Below, piece after piece: positions 56,829 through 64,000 of a stretch of 64,000 nucleotides of DNA. The stretch's first letter is position 1. The number at the start of each line of letters is the position of its first letter. Position numbers and translations under genes: made by a program. Source of the DNA: JBNJGB01 sp051747385. Lineage in GTDB: Bacteria > Myxococcota_A > UBA9042 > PHBI01 > JACKFB01. The notes under the pieces are model-generated. The model saw nothing but the letters and a program-made list of their open reading frames with translations, did not search any database and was not told the DNA's origin. The stretch is from NCBI GenBank assembly GCA_051747385.1, contig JBNJGB010000016.1:62001-126000 (forward strand). The letters are read 5' to 3'.

Positions 56829-59800
56829 CTACTGGACCGGCCCGGCGCTCGGGTTGGAGCCGTCCAGCGCATCGCTGGTGTCGACGGTGCCCCCCTCGAA
56901 CGCCTGCACCCGGTCGTCGGGAGCGCCGCCCCAGTAGTTGCCCGACGCATCGACCACGCCGTCCAACAGGTGGACCGTCATCTGCACGGGCGTGGCGCCC
57001 GACGCCAGCGGGACCTCGCGGACGACGCCGGTCACGTCCAGGGTGGCCCCGGCGCTCGCGGACCCGTCGTGGACCACGGGCACCAGCTCGCCGGCCTGGT
57101 GCGCGTCGACGTGATACCAGCCCGTGGCCGCGTCCGCCTCGAAGGTCAGGGCCGGCTCGCCGTCCGGCGTCTCGAGGGCGCCCGTGACGTCGGCCTTCCC
57201 GTCTGCGCTGCCCGTCTCCACGTAGGACGCGAGCACGAAGCACACGGGACCGCCGCCCGGATCCCCGACGGGTGCGCCCGTGACGTCCCCCGTCTGCCCG
57301 TCACCGCTGGCGGCCTGCCGGCTGACGTCCTCTCGGGTGAAGGCCTGCTCGGCGCCGTTGCTGTCGATGTTGTTGGCGTCGAGGGTCACCTGGGGCTCGG
57401 CGCCGCCGGACATGGCGACGACCACGCCCTCGCGCGTGTTGTTGCGGACCTCGTTCGCCGTGGCCGTCACGTCGGACGCGCCGTCGACCCAGAGCCCCCA
57501 CGCGTTGTCCTGGACGTCGTTGTTCCGCACCACGGCCACGGAGTCGCGCACGCGGAGGCCGCCCTCCATCGCGTCGACGAGGCTCGAGTGCTCGACCACG
57601 TTGTCCGCGTGGGTGGCGCCCCGGAGGTCGGCGCACCAGGCGCCGATGGCCTCGCAGGTCAGCCGGCCCAGGAGGACCGGCCCGGCGGTCTCCACGCGGG
57701 CGCCGGTGTCGTCGATCTTGCGCACCAGCGCGCCGTCCACGTCGAGCGTGGCGTCACCGTCCACGGCCAGGCCCGCCCGGGAGTGGAACTGCAGCACCAC
57801 GTCGCGGAGCAGCACGTCCCCACCGCTGGCCCGGATGCCGTGCGTGCCGTTGGACACCCACACGTTCTCGAAGGACGTGGCCCCGTCGCCGGAGCCGGCC
57901 ACGCCGCCGAAGCCGTCGACGACCGTGCTGTCGCCCTGGGCCAGGATCTTCACGGGATCGCTCCCGCCGGCGTGGGCCATGAGATCCCCGTCGGCGCGAT
58001 CGAGCGTGTAGTCGCCGACGCCATCGCCGTCCTGGTCGACGGGCAGGACGCTCACGGTGACGCCCGGCTCGATGGTGAGGGTCGCCCCCGCCGCCAGGGT
58101 GACGTCGCCGGTGACGAAGACGTCGGAGCCCGACCAGGTGTTGTCACCCGTCAGGGTCGTGCCGCCGACGAAGCGGGAGGTGTCCAGGTCGTCCGCGAAG
58201 GGCACGCCGGTGAAGCCCTGCAGGTTCAGGTCGGAGGGCTGGGCGAGGGTCACCGCCTCCAGGACGTCGGGCCAGTTCCCCCACCAGTTCCAGCGGGCGT
58301 CGAGGGTGCCGCCGTCGAGGACGGTCACGATCTCGCGGCCGTCCGCCGGACCCGCGTGGGCCACCCGGTGAACGGTCAGGGTGCCCGCGCCGCCCTGGAC
58401 CTCGGCCGCCAGGGCGGGCGCCTCCTCGGCGAGCGCGATCCAGGCGCGGTCCGTGACGCCGACGATCTCGGCGAGGAGCGTGCCCTGCCCGTCCACGAGC
58501 CGACCCGTGGGCGCGGAGCCCCCGCCGCTCTGCTCGAGGCTCACCTCGGCCATGACGATGCCGCCGCCGCCCGGGGCGCTCCAAGCCTCGGCGGGCGCTC
58601 CGTCCGTCGCCTGGAGCGAGGGCTCGGCCAGGGTGAGGTTTCCGGTCAGGCCGTTCTGGCTGATGTTGCTCCGGTGGATGTCCAGGCTCGGATCGCCGCT
58701 GGTCGCGGTGAGCGCCCGGACGCCCTCCATGCCGTTCTCGGTCAACAGCACGTCCTCGGCGGAGCCGCCCACGTCCCCGCGGAGGACCAGGCCCGCGCGG
58801 ACGTTCTCGTAGATCCGGCACCCGCCGAGGTCCACGTGGCTGCGGGAGACCTCGGCACCGTGCGTGCCGTTGACGGTCGCCACGCAGCCGCTCAGGACGT
58901 GCCCGTCGCCGCCCTCGACGACCAGGCCGCGCCCGTCGTTCCGGCTGGCGATCAGGTCGGGGACCGTGGCGATGCCGCCGGCGATCACGACGCCGTCCCC
59001 GGCGTTCCGGAAGGCGCGCACGCGCTCGGCGAGCACGTCGCCGGCGTCGCTGCCGACGCGGAGGCCGGTGGCGCTGTCGTGGACGCGGAGGTCTGCGATG
59101 TCCGCCGACGACTGCACGTGCAGGCCCGTGTGCGCGAACTCGATCATGGCGTGGTCGATGTCGTGCCCGCTGCTCCCCTTCGCCAACAGGATCTCGTGCC
59201 AGGCGCTCGGAGCGGGATCGGCCTCGCCCGACGCGAGGCTCGTGAACGCCACCGGGGCTTCGGCGGTGCCCTTCACGAGCAGCGTGCCGTGGATCTCCAG
59301 CCCCAGGTCGCCGACGCCGTCCCCGTCCGCGTCTCTCTGCTCGAACGCGACGACGGTGCCGGCCTCGATGGTCAGGACGTCGTCCGTGCCCACCACGGCG
59401 TCGTCGGTCAGGACGACGTTGCCGGACCACGTGGTGGTCCCCACGTTGCCCTCGACCTGCTCCACCTCCTCGAGGGTCACGGTCCGCGTGGCCGTGGCGG
59501 TCTGCCCCATCCCGTCCCGGACCTCCATGGCGATGGTGTAGGTCGTGTCCTCGCCCTCGTAGGTGTGCGTCGCGGAGCGCCCGGCGTCCAGCTCCGTGTC
59601 CCACAGGCCGTCGTTCTCCCAGTCCCAGCGGAAGCGCAGATCCTCCGGCGCCGTGCGATCGTCCGTCGTGCCGGCGGCGTTCACCGACACCTCGCGGTCT
59701 CCGCTCACGACGTAGGAGAAGGCGGCCTCGGGCGGGAGGTCCTGCTCGCAGTCGTCGCCCTCGCACTGCTGGACGCACTGCCCGTCCACGCAGGCCAGGT

Positions 59801-60035
59801 CCCCGCACGACTCCGGGGCGCTCCACTCGGGGCAGCCGTCGCCGTCCGAGTCTCCACACGTGGCGACGCCACCTTCCTGACACATTCGCGCGCCCGGCGT
59901 CTGGCAGCCGGACTCGCACGAGGCGTCCGGCCCCGGTCCGTTGCCGCCGTCGTCGGCGGATCCGCCGCCGCCGTCACAGGCCCACAGCCCAAGCGCCAGC
60001 AGGGTGAGCGCGCCGGCTAGGAGTCTGTAGGGCAT
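56829..60035 (-). CDS. Large lipoprotein with PKD and right-handed beta-helix domains
   Basis: 1068 residues from ATG 60035. Lipobox LGLWAC (Cys about 19), then an acidic Gly-rich spacer and a Cys-rich module (about 35-90). A PKD-like domain (PPEAAFSYVVSG ... RFRWDWENDGLWDTE ... THTYEG, about 95-185) follows. From about 200 onward come beta-helix rungs with IEAGTVVAF/LTIEPGVTV starts, G.HG(A/I) turns and NWWG/NYWG motifs (about 595 and 1035). Such proteins are surface polysaccharide-binding or adhesin-like in Myxococcota-type genomes. No catalytic residues for a lyase could be assigned. Confidence 0.85.
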   Translation of the reverse strand: MPYRLLAGALTLLALGLWACDGGGGSADDGGNGPGPDASCESGCQTPGARMCQEGGVATCGDSDGDGCPEWSAPESCGDLACVDGQCVQQCEGDDCEQDLPPEAAFSYVVSGDREVSVNAAGTTDDRTAPEDLRFRWDWENDGLWDTELDAGRSATHTYEGEDTTYTIAMEVRDGMGQTATATRTVTLEEVEQVEGNVGTTTWSGNVVLTDDAVVGTDDVLTIEAGTVVAFEQRDADGDGVGDLGLEIHGTLLVKGTAEAPVAFTSLASGEADPAPSAWHEILLAKGSSGHDIDHAMIEFAHTGLHVQSSADIADLRVHDSATGLRVGSDAGDVLAERVRAFRNAGDGVVIAGGIATVPDLIASRNDGRGLVVEGGDGHVLSGCVATVNGTHGAEVSRSHVDLGGCRIYENVRAGLVLRGDVGGSAEDVLLTENGMEGVRALTATSGDPSLDIHRSNISQNGLTGNLTLAEPSLQATDGAPAEAWSAPGGGGIVMAEVSLEQSGGGSAPTGRLVDGQGTLLAEIVGVTDRAWIALAEEAPALAAEVQGGAGTLTVHRVAHAGPADGREIVTVLDGGTLDARWNWWGNWPDVLEAVTLAQPSDLNLQGFTGVPFADDLDTSRFVGGTTLTGDNTWSGSDVFVTGDVTLAAGATLTIEPGVTVSVLPVDQDGDGVGDYTLDRADGDLMAHAGGSDPVKILAQGDSTVVDGFGGVAGSGDGATSFENVWVSNGTHGIRASGGDVLLRDVVLQFHSRAGLAVDGDATLDVDGALVRKIDDTGARVETAGPVLLGRLTCEAIGAWCADLRGATHADNVVEHSSLVDAMEGGLRVRDSVAVVRNNDVQDNAWGLWVDGASDVTATANEVRNNTREGVVVAMSGGAEPQVTLDANNIDSNGAEQAFTREDVSRQAASGDGQTGDVTGAPVGDPGGGPVCFVLASYVETGSADGKADVTGALETPDGEPALTFEADAATGWYHVDAHQAGELVPVVHDGSASAGATLDVTGVVREVPLASGATPVQMTVHLLDGVVDASGNYWGGAPDDRVQAFEGGTVDTSDALDGSNPSAGPVQ

Positions 60036-60408
60036 TGCGGACCGAGCGAGCCCGAGACGATTTCGTCCAGATCGGCGTTCGACGGTTCCGTAGTCGAACC
60101 AGTAGGTTCGGCGGAGGGTTCTCGGACGTCGAGATGGGCGGAAGCGGCCGGGATTCGTGACGAGAGCACATGCGCTACAGGCTCCTAGGCCGCGCGCGGT
60201 GGTGGTCGCGGACGAACGCAGCGTGTGGCTGACCATCGGTTGCCCCCTTCGAGGTTGTTCGAGCGGGAGTGAAGCACTGCAACGCGCGTGCCCACTCCAC
60301 GCCCCGCACCCCAGGCGCAGAGCGCGGCACGCCGGCACCGTGCCGCCCGACTCGGGTCGGGGCGAAACGCGACGGTCGGGGCAGCCCTCCTCGACGCCCG
60401 GGCCCCGC
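60036..60408. other. Intergenic region upstream of the beta-helix gene
   Basis: Expected to hold the promoter of the 56829-60035 gene. I see no clear promoter, terminator, repeat or gene in it. Confidence 0.4.
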
Positions 60409-62229
60409 TCAGGGCGTCCGACGCGCGAGCACCCGATAGGTGTTCGACCACCCCGGCCGGCGCAGGAAGGGGGCCATGAGCTTGTCGAGGCCCCACGCCA
60501 CGGGCAACAGGGGGAAGCCCAGGACCCACGTCAGGCCGTGGCGCGCCCGATCCCAGGGAGTCGGCCGCGGCTTCCACGGGAGGTCCGGGACCGGCCCGAT
60601 CCGCCGGAGGAGAATGAAGCTGGCGAACATGAGGTCCACGGTCTGGTGCGGCTCGGCGCGCTCCCAGCGGAGCGCCTCGAAGCCCGCCTCCTCGAGGAGC
60701 CCCTCGAGGATCTCCACCGACGGCAGGTGCTGATGCTGCGGCTGGAACCACGGGAGCCAGAAGGAGCCGAGGATCCGCCCGAAGCGGCACTCCGGATCGG
60801 GGAGCTCGATCACGAGGTGGCCGCCGGGTCGCAGGGTCCGGTGGGCGGCGGCGAGCTCGGCGCGCGGATCCCGCGTGTGCTCCAGGTAGTGGCTCATGCT
60901 CACCACGTCGTAGGCGCCCTCGATCCGGCCGGCGACGTCCGGGAACAGGCCGCGCGTCGCGTGGTCGGCCCAGCCCCGCCGGGCGGCCTCCTCCACGTTG
61001 TCGGACAGGTCCAGGGCGTCGAAGCGCGCCTCCGGCCATATGTCCCGCGCCGCGGCGCAGAAGTGGCCGAGTCCGGCGCCCACGTCCAGCCATCGCTCCG
61101 GGTTCGCCTCCACGTGGTGCATCATCCGCGCCCGGGCGTGATACGGCTCGGCGCCCGCGCCGAAGATGGCGTCCATGCCCTCGCGGCCCAGGCCGTCGTA
61201 GAAGTCCCGGTAGTAGAAGCCCAGGCCCTCGATGCTCAGCCGCGGGTTCTGGAAGACGTGCCCGCAGGCCCCGCAGACGTCGAGGTGGAACGTGCCCGGC
61301 TTGTCCTGCAGCCGATCCGGGGAGTCCAGCAGGGGGTCCAGGTCGTCCTCGCCGCACAGGGGACACGTGTCGCGGCGGACCTCGAAGAAGCGGTCCAGCC
61401 CTCCAGAGAGGAGCTGATCATAGACGGGCCGAGCCTCCTCGACGCGGGCCCGGCGATCCACGTCGCCCGGATCCGCCCGGACCGTCCGCGCCCAGAGCCA
61501 CAGCTCCCAGGGGATGCGCAGGGCCACGGCCTTCACCAGGTCCCTGGGCTGAAGGGCCTGGTCGTTGAACGCCACGAGCGGCGCCACGTGGAACGACGCC
61601 ACCGCCAGCACGCCCCACACGCCGCTCGTGACGAGGCCCAGGAGGAGGAAGAGCAGCAGGAGCGGCGTCCCCAGCACCCAAAGCATGTACGCGTCGCCCA
61701 GCAGGTAGCGCAGCACCCGCGCGCGGGTCGACGGGTCCACGTCCTCCTCGCTCTCCCGGGCCGCCAGGCCGGGCGCCACGGCGACCTCCGCCGAGGTGCT
61801 GGCGTACTCCTTCAGGCGCGCCGCCAGCCGGTGGAAGGCCACCGGGTCCTCCACCGTCGGCGACTTCACGCCCGCCCGCTTCAGCACGTCCACCGAGGCC
61901 AGCACGGCGTGGCCGGCGGTCCGCCCCGTGGCGAAGCGCTCACGCCGATAGTCGCCGAAGTCGGTCATCTGGGCCAGGCCCATGGCCTGCAGCGTGGGCA
62001 GGTCGTGGGGCACGAGGTCGATGACGTCCAGCTTCTCCGCCCGGGCGCGCGCGCTGGCCGCGCGGACCACCTCCGGGGGGACCCCCACCCCCTCGGCGTG
62101 GACGATCCGGTACTTCTTCGACGGCGCCTTTTCGGACGCGACCAGGATCGGCAGCGCGTCGACCCGCCCCCGGAGGCGCAGGGCGTCCAGGACGAAGAGG
62201 ACGGTGAGGAGCCCCAGGATCCAGCTCAC
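60409..62229 (-). CDS. Membrane-anchored zinc-ribbon SAM methyltransferase
   Basis: 606 residues from GTG 62229 (GTGA overlap with the glycosyltransferase stop). An N-terminal membrane helix (WILGLLTVLFVLDAL) is followed by an unassigned soluble region to about 170 and two membrane helices (about 180-225). At about 290-330 is a four-Cys ribbon (CPLCGE ... CGACGHVFQNPR), as in the CMT/sugar C-methyltransferase-like group. The class I methyltransferase follows: motif I LDVGAGLGHF, MSHYLEHTRDP, LRPGGHLVIELPD. The combination of membrane region and methyltransferase is unusual. Probably modifies a lipid-linked or glycosylated product made by the neighbouring enzymes; inference. Confidence 0.75.
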   Translation of the reverse strand: MSWILGLLTVLFVLDALRLRGRVDALPILVASEKAPSKKYRIVHAEGVGVPPEVVRAASARARAEKLDVIDLVPHDLPTLQAMGLAQMTDFGDYRRERFATGRTAGHAVLASVDVLKRAGVKSPTVEDPVAFHRLAARLKEYASTSAEVAVAPGLAARESEEDVDPSTRARVLRYLLGDAYMLWVLGTPLLLLFLLLGLVTSGVWGVLAVASFHVAPLVAFNDQALQPRDLVKAVALRIPWELWLWARTVRADPGDVDRRARVEEARPVYDQLLSGGLDRFFEVRRDTCPLCGEDDLDPLLDSPDRLQDKPGTFHLDVCGACGHVFQNPRLSIEGLGFYYRDFYDGLGREGMDAIFGAGAEPYHARARMMHHVEANPERWLDVGAGLGHFCAAARDIWPEARFDALDLSDNVEEAARRGWADHATRGLFPDVAGRIEGAYDVVSMSHYLEHTRDPRAELAAAHRTLRPGGHLVIELPDPECRFGRILGSFWLPWFQPQHQHLPSVEILEGLLEEAGFEALRWERAEPHQTVDLMFASFILLRRIGPVPDLPWKPRPTPWDRARHGLTWVLGFPLLPVAWGLDKLMAPFLRRPGWSNTYRVLARRTP

Positions 62230-63386
62230 GCCAGGTCCTCCACGGCGTCCGCCGCGGCCTCGGCGCCCCCGGCCCGCTCGAACGAGTCCTTCACCCGGCG
62301 AGCGGCCTCCCGGAAGGAGGGCTCCCGGAGGACCCGCAGGACGGCCTCGCGGAGCTTCTTCGGACCAACCCGCGCGAAGCGGACGCGCAGCCCCGCCCCG
62401 GCGTCCACCACCTGCTGGGCCACCACGGGCTGATCGTCCCGGATGGGCGCCAGGACCATCGGCAGGCCGTGGGCGAGGGACTCGGCCACCGTGTTGTGCC
62501 CACCGTGGCCGATGACCGCGTCCACCCGCGGCAGGAGCTGGAGCTGGGGCAACCACGAGCGCACGATGAAGCGATCCGGGACCTCGCCCACCAGCTCCGG
62601 CGGCGCGGCGAAGACGACCTGGACGTCCTCCTCGGCCAGCGCCTCGACGACGGAGCGGTAGAAGCGCGCGCCGCGCTCGGCGTTCACGGTGCCCAGGGAC
62701 ACCAGGACCCGCGGGAGATCGTCGCGGAGCGCGTCCCACGGGAAGTCCGTGCGGTCCTCCCGGTGTCGGATGGCGGGCCCCACGAAGCGATAGTGGGCGG
62801 GGAAGTCCTCCTGCGGGCCCACCAGGGCACCGGTCGAGAAGACGACCACGCGCATCGGGGACAGACCCGGGTCGGGCTCCGGCTCCAGGCCGTGCTCTCG
62901 CTGGAGGTCGTCGAGCAGCTCGGCGTGCCAGGCCTTCACCTTCGGCAGGTCGCCCAGGGAGTCCGTCACGGAGGCGGAGGTCGTGCAGAACGTGGCCCAG
63001 GGGAGGCCACGGCGGCGGGCCACCAGCATGCCGGCCAGGGCCTGGTGATCCACCACGAGGACGTGCGCGCCGAACTGCTCCGCCGCCCGCTCGACGCCCG
63101 GGACCATGCTCCGCGCCAGGGGCAGCAGGATCTCCTCCCAGAGCTCCTTGAGGGCCACCAGGCCGCGCACCTTCCGCGCCCGGGTGATGGCGTCCTCGAG
63201 CTGCTCCCGGGGCACCCGGTCGTCCAGCTCGAACAGGCGGGCGCCGTCGGGCAGCAGCGGACGCACGCGCGCCGGATGGCCCACCCAGGCCACCTCGTGC
63301 CCGCGGCCCTCCAGGGCGGCGGCCACGGACACCGTCGGGTTCACGTGCCCGGTCAGCGGCGGCACGACGAACAGGAAGCGCGACAA
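62226..63386 (-). CDS. UGT-like glycosyltransferase (GT1/MGT type)
   Basis: 386 residues from TTG 63386, chosen because SRFLFVVPPLTGHVNP is the family N-terminus and CCGGAGGACCGAG precedes it. The nucleotide-sugar site is IGHGGHNTVAESLAHG and PIRDDQPVVAQQV. Such enzymes glycosylate macrolides, carotenoids, sterols or lipids. It lies between an alpha/beta hydrolase and a methyltransferase in one transcription unit, suggesting tailoring of a small molecule or lipid. Confidence 0.88.
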   Translation of the reverse strand: MSRFLFVVPPLTGHVNPTVSVAAALEGRGHEVAWVGHPARVRPLLPDGARLFELDDRVPREQLEDAITRARKVRGLVALKELWEEILLPLARSMVPGVERAAEQFGAHVLVVDHQALAGMLVARRRGLPWATFCTTSASVTDSLGDLPKVKAWHAELLDDLQREHGLEPEPDPGLSPMRVVVFSTGALVGPQEDFPAHYRFVGPAIRHREDRTDFPWDALRDDLPRVLVSLGTVNAERGARFYRSVVEALAEEDVQVVFAAPPELVGEVPDRFIVRSWLPQLQLLPRVDAVIGHGGHNTVAESLAHGLPMVLAPIRDDQPVVAQQVVDAGAGLRVRFARVGPKKLREAVLRVLREPSFREAARRVKDSFERAGGAEAAADAVEDLA

Positions 63387-63402
63387 CTCGGTCCTCCGGC
63401 TC

Positions 63403-64000
63403 TCAGTCCTGTGTGGTCCACTCCACGATGGCGTCCCGGACCTCGGCGGTCGCCTCCCACAGGATCGAGTGCGTGCAGTCCGGCAGCAGCCGGAGCTCAC
63501 AGCGGGGAAGGAGCGCGGCCAGGCGCTCGCCGCGGTCGAGGATGTCCGAGTCCCCACCGTACAGGGCGAGCACCGGGTGGTCGAGCCGACGCAGGTCCTC
63601 GTCCCGGAAGGGCTCCGAGGCGCGCAGGTCGTCGACGAGGGACGTGCCGTGGACCAGGGCCTCCGCCGTGCGGGCCAGGCGATTGCGCTTCCGCGAGGAG
63701 TGGCGCCCCAGCCAGTGGCGGAAGTTCTCGGCGATGACCCGGTCCCGCTCCTCGCCCCGGAGCCCCAGGGTCCCGGCCATCTCGGCACCCCAGCCCTCCT
63801 CGGACAGGTGGGAGTCCACCAGCACCAGCCGCCCCACCCGCTCGGGGTGCTCGAGGGCGAAGGCCAGCCCCAGGAGGCCGCCGAAGCTGTTGCCCACGAG
63901 GTGCACGGGGCCCTTCACGTCGCAGGCGTCCAGGACCGCGGCCAGGTCGGCCACCATGTCCGGCACCGTGTAGCCCGTGGGCGGGCGCTCGCTGCGGCCG
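63403..64000 (-). CDS. Alpha/beta hydrolase, 3' part (runs off the right edge)
   Basis: 199 residues are visible and the frame stays open to base 64000 (…RSERPPTGYTVPDM), so the N-terminus is outside the window. Nucleophile elbow HLVGNSFGGLLGLAF (Ser), acid near YGGDSDILD, His in LPDCTHSILWE: a complete catalytic triad. GTG at 63964-63966 is internal to the fold. The stop is 16 bp before the glycosyltransferase start. Confidence 0.88.
   Translation of the reverse strand, partial: GRSERPPTGYTVPDMVADLAAVLDACDVKGPVHLVGNSFGGLLGLAFALEHPERVGRLVLVDSHLSEEGWGAEMAGTLGLRGEERDRVIAENFRHWLGRHSSRKRNRLARTAEALVHGTSLVDDLRASEPFRDEDLRRLDHPVLALYGGDSDILDRGERLAALLPRCELRLLPDCTHSILWEATAEVRDAIVEWTTQD

Overview
The window is chromosomal sequence from a very GC-rich Gram-negative bacterium. 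An outer membrane is implied by RseP, many lipoprotein signal peptides, a meso-DAP type MurE and a paired M16 protease. The abundance of Cys-rich repeat lipoproteins, TPR lipoproteins and an IS91-type remnant fits Myxococcota or a neighbouring deltaproteobacterial lineage; this is inference, as no rRNA is present. Two runs of exactly 100 N (4073-4172, 6336-6435) lie inside tandem repeats and are scaffold gaps.

Layout. 1-3.8 kb: end of a DUF4340 protein (+), then a minus-strand pair of a GlnR-like orphan response regulator and a divergent glutamine-synthetase-like enzyme sharing an ATGA overlap, and a secreted unknown. 3.9-7.9 kb: intergenic tandem repeats, murein endopeptidase MepA, a lipoprotein, and a long Cys-rich lipoprotein with 75-bp internal repeats ending at a good terminator. 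8.6-25.2 kb: the division and cell-wall (dcw) cluster in the order mraZ, rsmH, ftsL, a TPR lipoprotein, ftsI, murE, murF, mraY, ftsW, murG, murB, ftsQ, ftsA, ftsZ. From ftsL to ftsQ almost every gene overlaps the previous stop by a few bases, often with GTG or TTG starts; murC, murD and ddl are absent. 25.7-30.6 kb: an SGNH hydrolase, a small membrane protein, FtsK, a truncated ku and an unknown.

30.7-45.2 kb is an accessory island that reads unlike its flanks: visibly lower GC in several genes, small lipoproteins, an IS91-family transposase remnant, and fragments of GH65, sucC and hsdM genes. Repeated copies of one about 20-bp end (GCCGCTAGTTTCCATAAAG and its complement) sit at the junctions. 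Two 203-bp copies of the longer repeat are identical. The island also carries an intact two-gene operon, a P-loop ATPase followed by a 1187-residue P-loop/winged-helix/TPR protein, with a promoter and a double ACGTACGT palindrome upstream. This operon is the best candidate for an undescribed system.

45.6-50.6 kb (minus): a Uma2 family protein, pyrG, tsaB, rseP. 50.9-56.3 kb (plus): a tightly overlapped five-gene unit of yacG, active M16 protease, inactive M16 partner, crotonase-fold protein and RluA-type pseudouridine synthase. 56.6-64 kb (minus): a 41-residue membrane miniprotein, a 1068-residue PKD/beta-helix lipoprotein, then an alpha/beta hydrolase, UGT-like glycosyltransferase and membrane-anchored methyltransferase in one unit.

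Outside the island, intergenic gaps are filled by a mosaic of short families (GTGGTC, GGGCAA and GGGAAC hexamers, a CTTGGCGGCTTGGCG-type motif, and a roughly 110-bp module) in recurring order. All calls are from reading the sequence; no database search was done.
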